From a bacterium (GTDB taxonomy: Bacteria > Myxococcota_A > Polyangia > Nannocystales > Nannocystaceae): a stretch of 64,000 nt of DNA. The translations under genes were made by a program, and so were the position numbers. Shown here one piece after another: positions 26,828-34,456 of the stretch. Location of the stretch: NCBI GenBank assembly GCA_024742475.1, contig JANSYI010000026.1:62001-126000 (forward strand). The letters are read 5' to 3'. The notes beneath the pieces were generated by a model. It saw only the letters and a list, made by a program, of their open reading frames with translations, searched no databases and was not told the DNA's origin. Each line of letters starts with the position of its first letter. Within the stretch, counting starts at the first letter, position 1.

Positions 26828-27442
26828 TCAGTTCGCCGGATTTTCCGCCAGAGCGCCATCAAGGATGGCTTCAGCGCCTTTTTCCAGCCGCTCGAACACT
26901 GTTGTGTCCCCGGTGGCCTTGGCGAGCAGAATCGACCCCTCGACGAAGGCGATCAGGCTCTCGGCCACCGCGCGGGGGTCTTCGAGCTCGAACTCGCCCG
27001 ACGCGACGCCGGCTTGCAGCACGCTCTCCACCCCCGCGCGCCACTGCGTGAACACCGAGCGCAGCTTCTGGGCGATCGCCGGCTCGCGGTGGGCCATCTC
27101 GAGGGCCAGGTTTCCGATCGGACATCCGCGAATCGCGCCGTTCTTCTCCGCGCACGCTTTCATGCCCCCCGACGCACCCTTGAACATCGCTCGAAGCTTG
27201 TCCCGGGCGCTCCCGGGCGAGGCCATCATCGAGGCGACGGACGCGCGCTGACTGGCCGCGAACTGGTCGATTGTCTCGAGGACGAGCTCGAGCTTGCTCG
27301 GGAAGAAGTGATAGAAGCTGCCCTTCTTGAGGCCGGCAGCGCTGCAGATGTCCGACACGCTCACCGCCGCGTAGCCGCGGTCGTGGATGAGGTCGGTGGC
27401 CGCTCGTAGAATGCGGTCCTTGGCGTCGCTCACGCGTCCCAT
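26828..27442 (-). CDS. TetR/AcrR family transcriptional repressor
   Basis: A 204-residue regulator. The N-terminal helix-turn-helix (residues 7-53: AKDRILRAATDLIHDRGY, VSDICSAAGLKKGSFYHFFPSK) is typical. The ligand-binding part contains GCPIGNLALEMA, a Cys-containing motif common in the YxaF/LmrA and AcuR-like subgroup, together with FTQWRAGVESVLQAGVASGEF. A run of seven T on the minus strand immediately follows the stop. GACTGGTC-type motifs flank the gene, so it may regulate itself and its neighbours. Confidence 0.92.
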   Translation of the reverse strand: MGRVSDAKDRILRAATDLIHDRGYAAVSVSDICSAAGLKKGSFYHFFPSKLELVLETIDQFAASQRASVASMMASPGSARDKLRAMFKGASGGMKACAEKNGAIRGCPIGNLALEMAHREPAIAQKLRSVFTQWRAGVESVLQAGVASGEFELEDPRAVAESLIAFVEGSILLAKATGDTTVFERLEKGAEAILDGALAENPAN

Positions 27443-27460
27443 GGTCGGAGGCTCCCGAAG

Positions 27461-27521
27461 GTCGGACGTACCTTCCGACTGGTCAACTATATCCGCGAAC
27501 CGCCCAGCGTCAACTGGTCAG
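27461..27521. promoter_or_regulatory. Operator-like region between tetR-type gene and fxsA
   Basis: In the 104-base divergent gap there is a perfect inverted repeat GTCGGA-7-TCCGAC (27461-27479), overlapping CCGACTGGTCAAC (27475-27487), and a second GTCAACTGGTCAG (27509-27521). The shared ACTGGTCA element and the position next to a TetR-family gene suggest autoregulation and control of fxsA. Confidence 0.45.
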
Positions 27522-27546
27522 CCGCGCTGTCACGCGCTGCTACGTT

Positions 27547-28032
27547 GTGGAGGTCGTGCTGGGCAAGCTCTTCCTCCTCTTCACGGTCGTCCCCGTCGTG
27601 GAGCTGTACCTGCTCATCCAGCTCGGCGGCGTCCTCGGCGCTGGCGCAACCGTCGGCATCGTCCTGACCACCGGGCTGCTCGGCGCGACGCTGGCAAAAC
27701 GCGAAGGCGGACGGGTGTTCCGCGAGTGGCAGGCCTCGCTCGAACGCGGCGAGCTCCCCAAGGAGGGCCTGGTCTCCTCGCTCCTGGTGCTCGTGGGCGG
27801 CGTCTTCTTGGTGACCCCCGGTGTCCTCACCGACCTGTTCGGCATGGCGATGCTGATCCCGCCGTGTCGCCGCGTCGTCGCGGGGGTACTGCAGCGGTAC
27901 GTGGAGACGCGCTACCAGCTCCAGCCAATGACACCCGCCGGGTTCGTGGGCGCAGCAGCACAGCGCGGGTGGACGGACGCGGGCGAGCCCAGCGGCGACG
28001 TCATCGACGTCGAGGCGAACGAGAAGGGCTGA
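27547..28032 (+). CDS. fxsA: FxsA family inner-membrane protein
   Basis: A 161-residue membrane protein. The pattern is that of FxsA: FLLFTVVPVVELYLLIQLG, GATVGIVLTTGLLGATLAKREG, then a cytoplasmic loop FREWQASLERGELP and LLVLVGGVFLVTPGVLTDLFG, with the conserved PVVE, LxKREG-like and PGxxTDxxG elements. E. coli FxsA reduces exclusion of phage T7 by the F plasmid when overproduced; the general role is unknown. The start GTG at 27547 was taken, but the GTG at 27556 is possible. It is divergent from the tetR-type gene with candidate operators between them. Confidence 0.9.
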   Translation: MEVVLGKLFLLFTVVPVVELYLLIQLGGVLGAGATVGIVLTTGLLGATLAKREGGRVFREWQASLERGELPKEGLVSSLLVLVGGVFLVTPGVLTDLFGMAMLIPPCRRVVAGVLQRYVETRYQLQPMTPAGFVGAAAQRGWTDAGEPSGDVIDVEANEKG

Positions 28033-28072
28033 CGCGGTAGACTGCGAGGGTGTCGGCGCCACGGTCTGCGAC

Positions 28073-28131
28073 GCTGCTAGCAGGATGTGGACGAAGTCGC
28101 GTGTATGCAGAACGGCGTCATCGCCCTGCAT
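28073..28131 (-). pseudogene. Remnant of a lipoprotein gene start, inverted relative to its paralogue
   Basis: Read on the minus strand from 28131, this encodes MQGDDAVLHTRDFVHILLA. The plus-strand segment starting at 28188, which leads into the next gene, encodes MHGEGVVMYARDFFHILLG. The DNA is about as similar (shared TCCACATCCTGCTAG and gacttc), with many differences at third codon positions. The lipoprotein Cys and a sensible continuation are lacking: the open frame then runs antisense through fxsA. It is best explained as a broken copy of the start of a lipoprotein gene. Confidence 0.55.
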
Positions 28132-28208
28132 ACCAAGGCACGAAGAGGGAGCTGGTCGGGTACCCGTGACCGATGAGAAACGCAGGGATGCATGGTGAGG
28201 GCGTTGTT

Positions 28209-29441
28209 ATGTATGCGCGGGACTTCTTCCACATCCTGCTAGGGCTTGCGGCGCTGTCGTGCACCGCCCTCAACCCCGCGTACGGGGACGATGCCCTCGG
28301 GACCGGCGGGATGACGTCTGGCGTGAGCGCGGGTTCGACGTCGATGAATCCGACCCAGGGAAGCACGACCGCCCCCGATGGCACGACGTCCGACGACGTC
28401 GACCCTACGATGACCGGGGGCGGAACCGGCTCGGAGCCGGTGGAGTGCTGGCGCTTGCCGCTGCGGCTGACCGCGCCGTTCTTCGACGACCCACAGGCCG
28501 TCCTCGAGGACGTGCCAATCCTCGTCGACCTTTCGGCAGCGGGCCCCAGCGAAGCCGACGACGTGCGGTTCTACCTCGGCGAGTCCCTCCTCCCCCACGA
28601 GCTCGACCTCGACGGCGGGTTTGCGTGGGTTCGCATCCCGCGGATCGAGTCGGGCGCCGCGCTCGACTTCGAGGCGGTCGTGGGTCCCGGGTGCGCGCCA
28701 CCAGCGCTTCGGCCCGCTGAGGTGTGGTCGAACGGCTTCATCGCCGTCTGGCACTTCGACCGCCTCTGGGACGACGCCTTCCTCGACTCGGTCCACGGAA
28801 TCCCCCTGGAGCTCGCCGACGGCTCCGGCATCTCGAATCAGCCTTGGAGGCTCGGCCGCTACCTCGTCAAGACCAACGATGAGCGCCTCACCGCGGTCGA
28901 CGAACGGTTCGACCTCAGCGGTGCGCACGACATCTCGCTGATGGGGTGGGTGCGGCTCGCCGAAGACCAGGCCGGCCCCCTGCCCTGGGACACTGTCTTC
29001 AACAACGCCCGGCACCGCGAGCTCATCGCCAAGCTCCCCGGCTACCGACTCGTCGCCGTCGGCGGGCAGACCTCCGCGGGCAACACCAACGAGCCCCTCC
29101 CGTTCCTCGACATCGCGCAGTCGCTCGAGCCACCCGAGCACGCCGTGCTGCAGGGACCGGAGGCAGTGCCGATGGGGCAGTGGACGATGGTCTCCGGCGT
29201 GTACCGCAGCGCAGCGTCGGCGGCTCAGTGTTTCGTCGGCGGACAATCGGGACAACCCGAGGGCGTGGGGGTCGAGCCAGGCGGCGGCGGTCAACACACC
29301 CTCAGGGTCGGACGCTGGCTGCACGGAGGGATCGACGAGCTGCGTATCTCGGACGCCCCACGCTCGCCCGCTTGGGTCCTCGTGCAGTCACTTTCGATGA
29401 GCGGCACGCTGGTCGAGCCCGGCCGCCCCGAACCCCTCTGA
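28209..29441 (+). CDS. Lipoprotein with DUF2341 and LamG-like domains
   Basis: The start at ATG 28209 was preferred over the in-frame ATGs at 28173 and 28188 because GAGGG lies 8 bases upstream. The 410-residue product then has a compact lipoprotein signal (MYARDFFHILLGLAALSC, Cys 18). A Gly/Ser/Thr/Met linker extends to about residue 75. Residues 80-185 (LPLRLTAPFFDD, DDVRFYLGESLLPHELD, FAWVRIPRIESG) match DUF2341, and about 195-405 (VWHFDRLWDDAFLDS, DISLMGWVRLAED, WLHGGIDELRISDA) match a LamG/concanavalin-type lectin fold. The pair is found in surface proteins that bind glycans. The N-terminal 18 residues are duplicated in inverted form at 28073-28131. Confidence 0.82.
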   Translation: MYARDFFHILLGLAALSCTALNPAYGDDALGTGGMTSGVSAGSTSMNPTQGSTTAPDGTTSDDVDPTMTGGGTGSEPVECWRLPLRLTAPFFDDPQAVLEDVPILVDLSAAGPSEADDVRFYLGESLLPHELDLDGGFAWVRIPRIESGAALDFEAVVGPGCAPPALRPAEVWSNGFIAVWHFDRLWDDAFLDSVHGIPLELADGSGISNQPWRLGRYLVKTNDERLTAVDERFDLSGAHDISLMGWVRLAEDQAGPLPWDTVFNNARHRELIAKLPGYRLVAVGGQTSAGNTNEPLPFLDIAQSLEPPEHAVLQGPEAVPMGQWTMVSGVYRSAASAAQCFVGGQSGQPEGVGVEPGGGGQHTLRVGRWLHGGIDELRISDAPRSPAWVLVQSLSMSGTLVEPGRPEPL

Positions 29442-29453
29442 CCACCGGGATCG

Positions 29454-31634
29454 CTACCGACCCCCGCGTGGCTTCCGCTTGCGTCGCCGTCCCGCGTTCG
29501 CGCGCGACCCGTCGTCGCGTGGCGGAAGGCCAGTGTGCTGGGTGAGGGCGGAACCGCGACGAGGGCCACCGCGCTTGGGCCGTCGCCGCGTGTCGCTGGG
29601 CTGAGTACGCGGGATCAAGGCGCCCGGGCCATTGCCGATCAGCTCGCCTCGGCCCATGCGCTGCAGCGTGGAGCGCAGCAGGGGCCAGTTCTCCGGGTCG
29701 TGGTAGCGCAGGAACGCCTTGTGCAAGCGCCTCATCTTCAGGCCCTTGGGCACGTGCAAGTCGCCGCCCACCCGTCGGACGCCTCGAAGCAGGTCCTTCT
29801 CGCTGCGATACATCGCGGTCGCGCTGGACATCGGCGAGGGCAAGAACGTCTGGACCTGGTCGGCTTCGAAGCCATTGGACTTCAGCCACATCGCAAGCTC
29901 GACCATGTCTTCGACCTTGGTGCCGGGGTGCGCGGCGATGAAGTAAGGGATGAGGAACTGCTTCTTGCCCGCCTTCTTGGACGCGCGCTCGAACATGGCC
30001 TTGAACCGGTCGTAGGTGCCGATGCCCGGCTTCATCATCGCCGAGAGCGGACCCTCCGAGACGTGCTCGGGCGCGATCTTGAGGTAACCGCCGACGTGAT
30101 GGCGGACCAGCTCTTCGACGTATTCGGGCGACTCGACCGCGAGGTCGTAGCGGACCCCCGAGGCGATCATCACCCGCTTGATGCCCGGCAGGGCCCGCGC
30201 CTTGCGGTACAGCGAGATGAGCGGAGCGTGGTCGGTCTGCAGGTTGGAACACACGCCCGGATAGACACACGACGGCTTGCGGCACGCCGCCTCGATCGCC
30301 TTGGACTTGCACGCGAGGCGGTACATGTTGGCGGTGGGGCCCCCCAAGTCGGAGATCGTGCCCGTGAAGCCCGGGGTCTTGTCGCGGACCTGCTCCACCT
30401 CCCGCAGAATCGACGACTCGGATCGGCTCTGGATGACGCGGCCCTCGTGCTCGGTGATCGAGCAGAACGAGCACCCGCCGAAACAACCGCGCTGAATCGT
30501 GACCGAGAAGCGGATCATCTCGTAGGCGGGGATGCGGGCCTCCCCATACCGAGGGTGAGGGACGCGGGCGAACGGCAACTCGTACAACGCGTCCATCTCC
30601 TCGGTGGTCAAGGGCACCGGCGGTGGGTTGAGCCACACGTCGCGGTCGCCGTGCGCTTGAACGAGCGCGCGGGCGTTGCCGGGGTTGGCCTCGAGATGCA
30701 GCACGCGCGACGCGTGGGCGTAGAGCACCGGGTCGTCGCGCACCGCCTCGAAGGACGGCAGCCGCACCGCCGTCGTCGCGCGGTCGTGGCGAAGCGTGGC
30801 CAGCTTGCTGCGACGGCGCAGCCCGACGAGCTCGGACGTGGGCCGCTTTGCTTCGGCCGCGTAGGGATCGGGCTTGGGCTCGACGGGGCCGGGGGCGTCG
30901 AGTTCGGTCGAATCGAGCTCGGCCCACCCCTGCGGCAACCCGCGGCGGACGAACACCGTCCCGCGGAGGTCGCGGATCGTGTCGATCGACTCCCCGTCGC
31001 GCAGCCGCGTCGCCACCTCGACCAGCGCACGCTCTGCGTTGCCGAAGATCAGCAGATCGGCCTTGGCATCGAGCAGCATCGATCGGCGCACCTTGTCGGA
31101 CCAGTAGTCGTAGTGCGCGATGCGTCGCAGGCTCGCCTCGATGCCGCCGATCACGATGGGCACGTCACGAAACGCCTCGCGACAGCGCTGCGCGTAGACC
31201 AAGGTGCAGCGGTCGGGCCGGAGCCCCCCTTCCCCACCGGGGGAGTAGGCGTCATCTCGCCGGATCTTCCGGTCGGACGTGTACCGGTTGACCATCGAGT
31301 CCATGTTGCCCCCGGTCACGCCCCAAAAGAGCCGCGGGCGGCCCAGCGACTCGAAGTCGGCGGTGTCTTGCCAGCGCGGCTGCGAAAGGATCCCTACGCG
31401 CAGACCCTGCGCCTCCAGTAAGCGCCCCACGATGGCCATGCCGAAGCTGGGATGGTCGACGTACGCGTCGCCCGTGACGATCACGACGTCGCACGCGTCC
31501 CACCCGAGCGCGTCCATTTCGGCCCGCGTCGTGGGCAGGAACGGCGCTGCGGGGCGATCGACCCGAGTCGCGAACAGTGGGCGCGGCGTTGCCACGCCAC
31601 CTTGTAGCAGGCCCACGCGCGCCCTGCCGCGCAT
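29454..31634 (-). CDS. YgiQ family radical SAM protein
   Basis: A 726-residue protein. The N-terminal part (residues 30-330) has the YgiQ pattern (WDACDVVIVTGDAYVDHPSFG, FWGVTGGNMDSMVNRYT, PIVIGGIEASLRRIAHYDYW). The radical SAM domain has the unusual CX3CX2C cluster motif RGCFGGCSFC, then GPTANMY and CVYPGVCSNLQTDH. The C-terminal tail is Arg/Lys/Gly-rich (RRRPKRGGPRRG, RRRKRKPRGG), which suggests RNA binding. The reaction of the family is not established. It is divergent from the channel gene at 31714. Confidence 0.9.
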   Translation of the reverse strand: MRGRARVGLLQGGVATPRPLFATRVDRPAAPFLPTTRAEMDALGWDACDVVIVTGDAYVDHPSFGMAIVGRLLEAQGLRVGILSQPRWQDTADFESLGRPRLFWGVTGGNMDSMVNRYTSDRKIRRDDAYSPGGEGGLRPDRCTLVYAQRCREAFRDVPIVIGGIEASLRRIAHYDYWSDKVRRSMLLDAKADLLIFGNAERALVEVATRLRDGESIDTIRDLRGTVFVRRGLPQGWAELDSTELDAPGPVEPKPDPYAAEAKRPTSELVGLRRRSKLATLRHDRATTAVRLPSFEAVRDDPVLYAHASRVLHLEANPGNARALVQAHGDRDVWLNPPPVPLTTEEMDALYELPFARVPHPRYGEARIPAYEMIRFSVTIQRGCFGGCSFCSITEHEGRVIQSRSESSILREVEQVRDKTPGFTGTISDLGGPTANMYRLACKSKAIEAACRKPSCVYPGVCSNLQTDHAPLISLYRKARALPGIKRVMIASGVRYDLAVESPEYVEELVRHHVGGYLKIAPEHVSEGPLSAMMKPGIGTYDRFKAMFERASKKAGKKQFLIPYFIAAHPGTKVEDMVELAMWLKSNGFEADQVQTFLPSPMSSATAMYRSEKDLLRGVRRVGGDLHVPKGLKMRRLHKAFLRYHDPENWPLLRSTLQRMGRGELIGNGPGALIPRTQPSDTRRRPKRGGPRRGSALTQHTGLPPRDDGSRANAGRRRKRKPRGGR

Positions 31635-31713
31635 CGCCCCCGCAGGCCTCCCGTAGGGTCAGGTTTGCCCGCGAACGCAGCGCCGTTGGCGTCGCAGCGG
31701 TATCCTCCGGGCC

Positions 31714-34452
31714 GTGCCCCGCCACAACGCGCGCCGCGACGGATGGGTCGGCCAGGTCGAGTTCATCCTCGACCACCTCGCCACTCGCGTCATCTTGAGC
31801 CTGCTCATCATCTTGAGCCTCGTCCCGCACGACTGGATGCACGCCAACGACGCGGTGTTCCTCGTCGCATTCCTCCCCGAGTTCGTCGCCCGGGCCATCT
31901 TGGCGTTCCGCACCGAGCGGATCGAAGGCCGCAGCGACCCCGCCGCCGCCGGATGGTCGATCCCCACCCGCGCCGACGTGCTGATGCTCCTCGTCGACCT
32001 CATCGCGCTGCTGTCGTTTCTGCCGCTGGCACCGAGGACGACCCGCTGGCTGCGCCTCTTCCGGTTGTTTCGCACGGTCATGCTGCTGCGCTACTGGGCG
32101 CCGCTGCTGACCGACCTGTGGAGCGTGCTGCAGCGAGGCCAGCGAGCACGCCAGCTGTTCCTGCTGTTCGCCGCGGTGGGCATCGTGTCGTTTGGCGGCA
32201 CGGTGATGCTCAACCACGTCACCGACACGGTCGGCGACGACTACGACAACGACGGTGTGGTGGGAGACGACCACGATCACCTCTTCTGGGTGCGCATGTG
32301 GTGGTCGGTCCGTCAGCTCGCCGACCCCGGCAACATGCTCGGCTCACCCCACGATGTCGGCACCCTCATCGTCAGCATTCTGCTGACCTTCTGCGGGCTG
32401 TTTCTCTTCAGCGTCTTGATCGGGCTCGGCACCGACGCGGTTGCCGAGGTCATGGAACTCGGTCAGCTCCGCTCCGCCGGCCTCAAGCGCCACACGGTCC
32501 TCCTCAACCTCACCCAGCCGACGCGCGCCCTGCTCGACGAGGTCGTGGGCGAATACAAGAAGCTGATCCCCACCGGGGCCCGACTGTTCAGCGTCCGGGG
32601 CATTCGCGAGTTCCGTCGCCGGGCCCGGCAGCAGCGACAGTTCGTGGTCGTAGGCCGTGACGAGGAGCCACCACCGTTCCTTCGCGAGCCGGAGTTCGCG
32701 CAGATCGTCTATCGTGAGAACTCCGACGACGACGACGAGGCCTTCCTCAACCGCGCCGACGTCCCCCTCGCCCGCCGCGTCGTGTTGCTCGCAGATCCGG
32801 ACGACGACAACCCCGACGACGACACCGTCCGTACGCTCATCACCATCGTGGAGCGGCTGCGCGAAGCGACCGACGACGACGAGAACGCCCGGACCAATCT
32901 CATCGCGGAGATCGTCGACGAAAGCAACATCGGCGCGGCCCAGAAGGCCATCGCTCGTGCCTCGGGCCGCGTAGAGGCCCGCATCGTCCCCACCGAGCGA
33001 CTCCTCGCGCTCTTCGCGTTCGCCGTGGCACGACGCAGTCGCGCGGCCGACCTCTTCATCAGCATCGTGGCCTCATCGGGCTACGAGCTGTACATGTACG
33101 ACTATCGGACGTCGGAGATGGCCGGAGGCGTCCCGAACCTCCCTCCGCCACACGACGCGATCGAGTCGATGGCCGTCCAGGGGCTCCCGCGTCAGCCGGC
33201 ACGTCGCGTCATCCCGATCGGCGCCTTGATGGCGACGCCCGACGCCTCGCCCGAGACGCCGCCACGCGTGGTGCTCAATCCGGCCCCCGATGCGGGCGCG
33301 CTGCATCCCGACGAGCGCATGTGCGGCTTCGTGGCGCTCGCGCCCAATCGTCAGGTCACCGCCGACTTTGCCGATGAGCAGCGCGCTGGCGGCCATCAAA
33401 GCGCGCCGATTCCGCCCTCGCAGTTCGAGCTGCCATCGTTGGTGCCGACGACCCCGAACTCTCTGCAGAAGGTCCTGCTGTGCGGGTTTCGACCCGCGAC
33501 CGTCAACTTGATCGAGGCGATCCTCACCGCCGAGCCCCGCGGAGAGGTCATGGTGCTCGTCGAGGACGAGGACGCCAAGGCCGAAGCGATCGACGCGATC
33601 GAGGGGCACAGCAACCTGGTGCGGACCGGCCTACTCGACGGGCTGCGTGGGACCTTCGACCCGCTCATCGACACCGACGACGAGTTCCAGTGCATCCCGG
33701 GCAATGGCGGGGGCGGGGCTGTGGGTCGGTTGATCATCGAGGTCGGCGACTGGACCTCGTCACGCCAGCTGATGCGGCTGCCTCGCAGATTCGGCGCCGC
33801 GCCGGAGATGGACGCCATCATCCTCACGTCCTCACACCGACACGGCTCCGACGCCACCACCGCGACCGCGCTGATGAAGCTCGAACATCTGACCGAACAC
33901 CTCGGCGCGCGCGGTCAGGTCAAGACGAACCAAGCGATCGTGGCCGAGGTCGTCAACCCCGAGCTCGCGCACCGACTCGATCGGCGCTATCACGCGATGG
34001 GTCGAGACAACGTCTCGGTCTACTCGCTGCACGAAGTTCGCGCGTTCTTCATGTTCCAGTCGATCGTCGTGCCGAGCTTCACGACGATCTTCAGCGAGCT
34101 ACTCTCCCCGTGGGGGCAGTCCTTCACCCGCCTCGATGCGTCGGGCGGAGCAGGCGTCGCCACGTTCGCCGAGCTGGCGCTGAGGATGCGAACGCGCGGT
34201 TGGGTGCTGGTCGCAGCCGAGCTCGCCGCCCACAACGGTGAGCGCCGGCTGTTCGTGGGCCAAGGCGACCCCGACGATGGAGACCGAATCGACCTGGGTC
34301 GACTCGAGAACGTCTGGGTGATTCAGGCCGACCGCGCCCACGCAGGCACGGCCCGCTACCGCACCGTCAACGCCCCGCAACCCAAGGTCGAGCACACGGT
34401 CGTCGCGCCGATGCCCACAGGGCCGATTCCGACCGACGACGCGCCAACCTGA
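31714..34452 (+). CDS. CASTOR/POLLUX/SYM8-like ion channel with acidic EF-hand-like outer loop
   Basis: A 912-residue membrane protein starting at a GTG. Residues 15-160 hold about four hydrophobic helices, with an Arg-rich S4-like segment (TRWLRLFRLFRTVML). Helix 5 is near 145-165, the pore segment is WWSVRQLADPGNMLGS at about 195-210, and helix 6 follows near 218-240. The pore motif and the two large cytosolic RCK-type domains (about 265-460 and 585-760) agree with plant CASTOR/POLLUX and their bacterial relatives rather than TVGYG channels. Between helix 5 and the pore is DYDNDGVVGDDHDH (about 173-186), an EF-hand-like calcium loop on the outer face. Family assignment is by motif recognition only. 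Confidence 0.75.
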   Translation: MPRHNARRDGWVGQVEFILDHLATRVILSLLIILSLVPHDWMHANDAVFLVAFLPEFVARAILAFRTERIEGRSDPAAAGWSIPTRADVLMLLVDLIALLSFLPLAPRTTRWLRLFRLFRTVMLLRYWAPLLTDLWSVLQRGQRARQLFLLFAAVGIVSFGGTVMLNHVTDTVGDDYDNDGVVGDDHDHLFWVRMWWSVRQLADPGNMLGSPHDVGTLIVSILLTFCGLFLFSVLIGLGTDAVAEVMELGQLRSAGLKRHTVLLNLTQPTRALLDEVVGEYKKLIPTGARLFSVRGIREFRRRARQQRQFVVVGRDEEPPPFLREPEFAQIVYRENSDDDDEAFLNRADVPLARRVVLLADPDDDNPDDDTVRTLITIVERLREATDDDENARTNLIAEIVDESNIGAAQKAIARASGRVEARIVPTERLLALFAFAVARRSRAADLFISIVASSGYELYMYDYRTSEMAGGVPNLPPPHDAIESMAVQGLPRQPARRVIPIGALMATPDASPETPPRVVLNPAPDAGALHPDERMCGFVALAPNRQVTADFADEQRAGGHQSAPIPPSQFELPSLVPTTPNSLQKVLLCGFRPATVNLIEAILTAEPRGEVMVLVEDEDAKAEAIDAIEGHSNLVRTGLLDGLRGTFDPLIDTDDEFQCIPGNGGGGAVGRLIIEVGDWTSSRQLMRLPRRFGAAPEMDAIILTSSHRHGSDATTATALMKLEHLTEHLGARGQVKTNQAIVAEVVNPELAHRLDRRYHAMGRDNVSVYSLHEVRAFFMFQSIVVPSFTTIFSELLSPWGQSFTRLDASGGAGVATFAELALRMRTRGWVLVAAELAAHNGERRLFVGQGDPDDGDRIDLGRLENVWVIQADRAHAGTARYRTVNAPQPKVEHTVVAPMPTGPIPTDDAPT

Positions 34453-34456
34453 AGCC

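Noticed and set aside
27487..28131. Minus-strand open frame of 214 codons opposite fxsA
   Set aside because: Its composition follows the antisense of fxsA, and only the first 19 residues resemble a real protein start. It is reported as a remnant instead.
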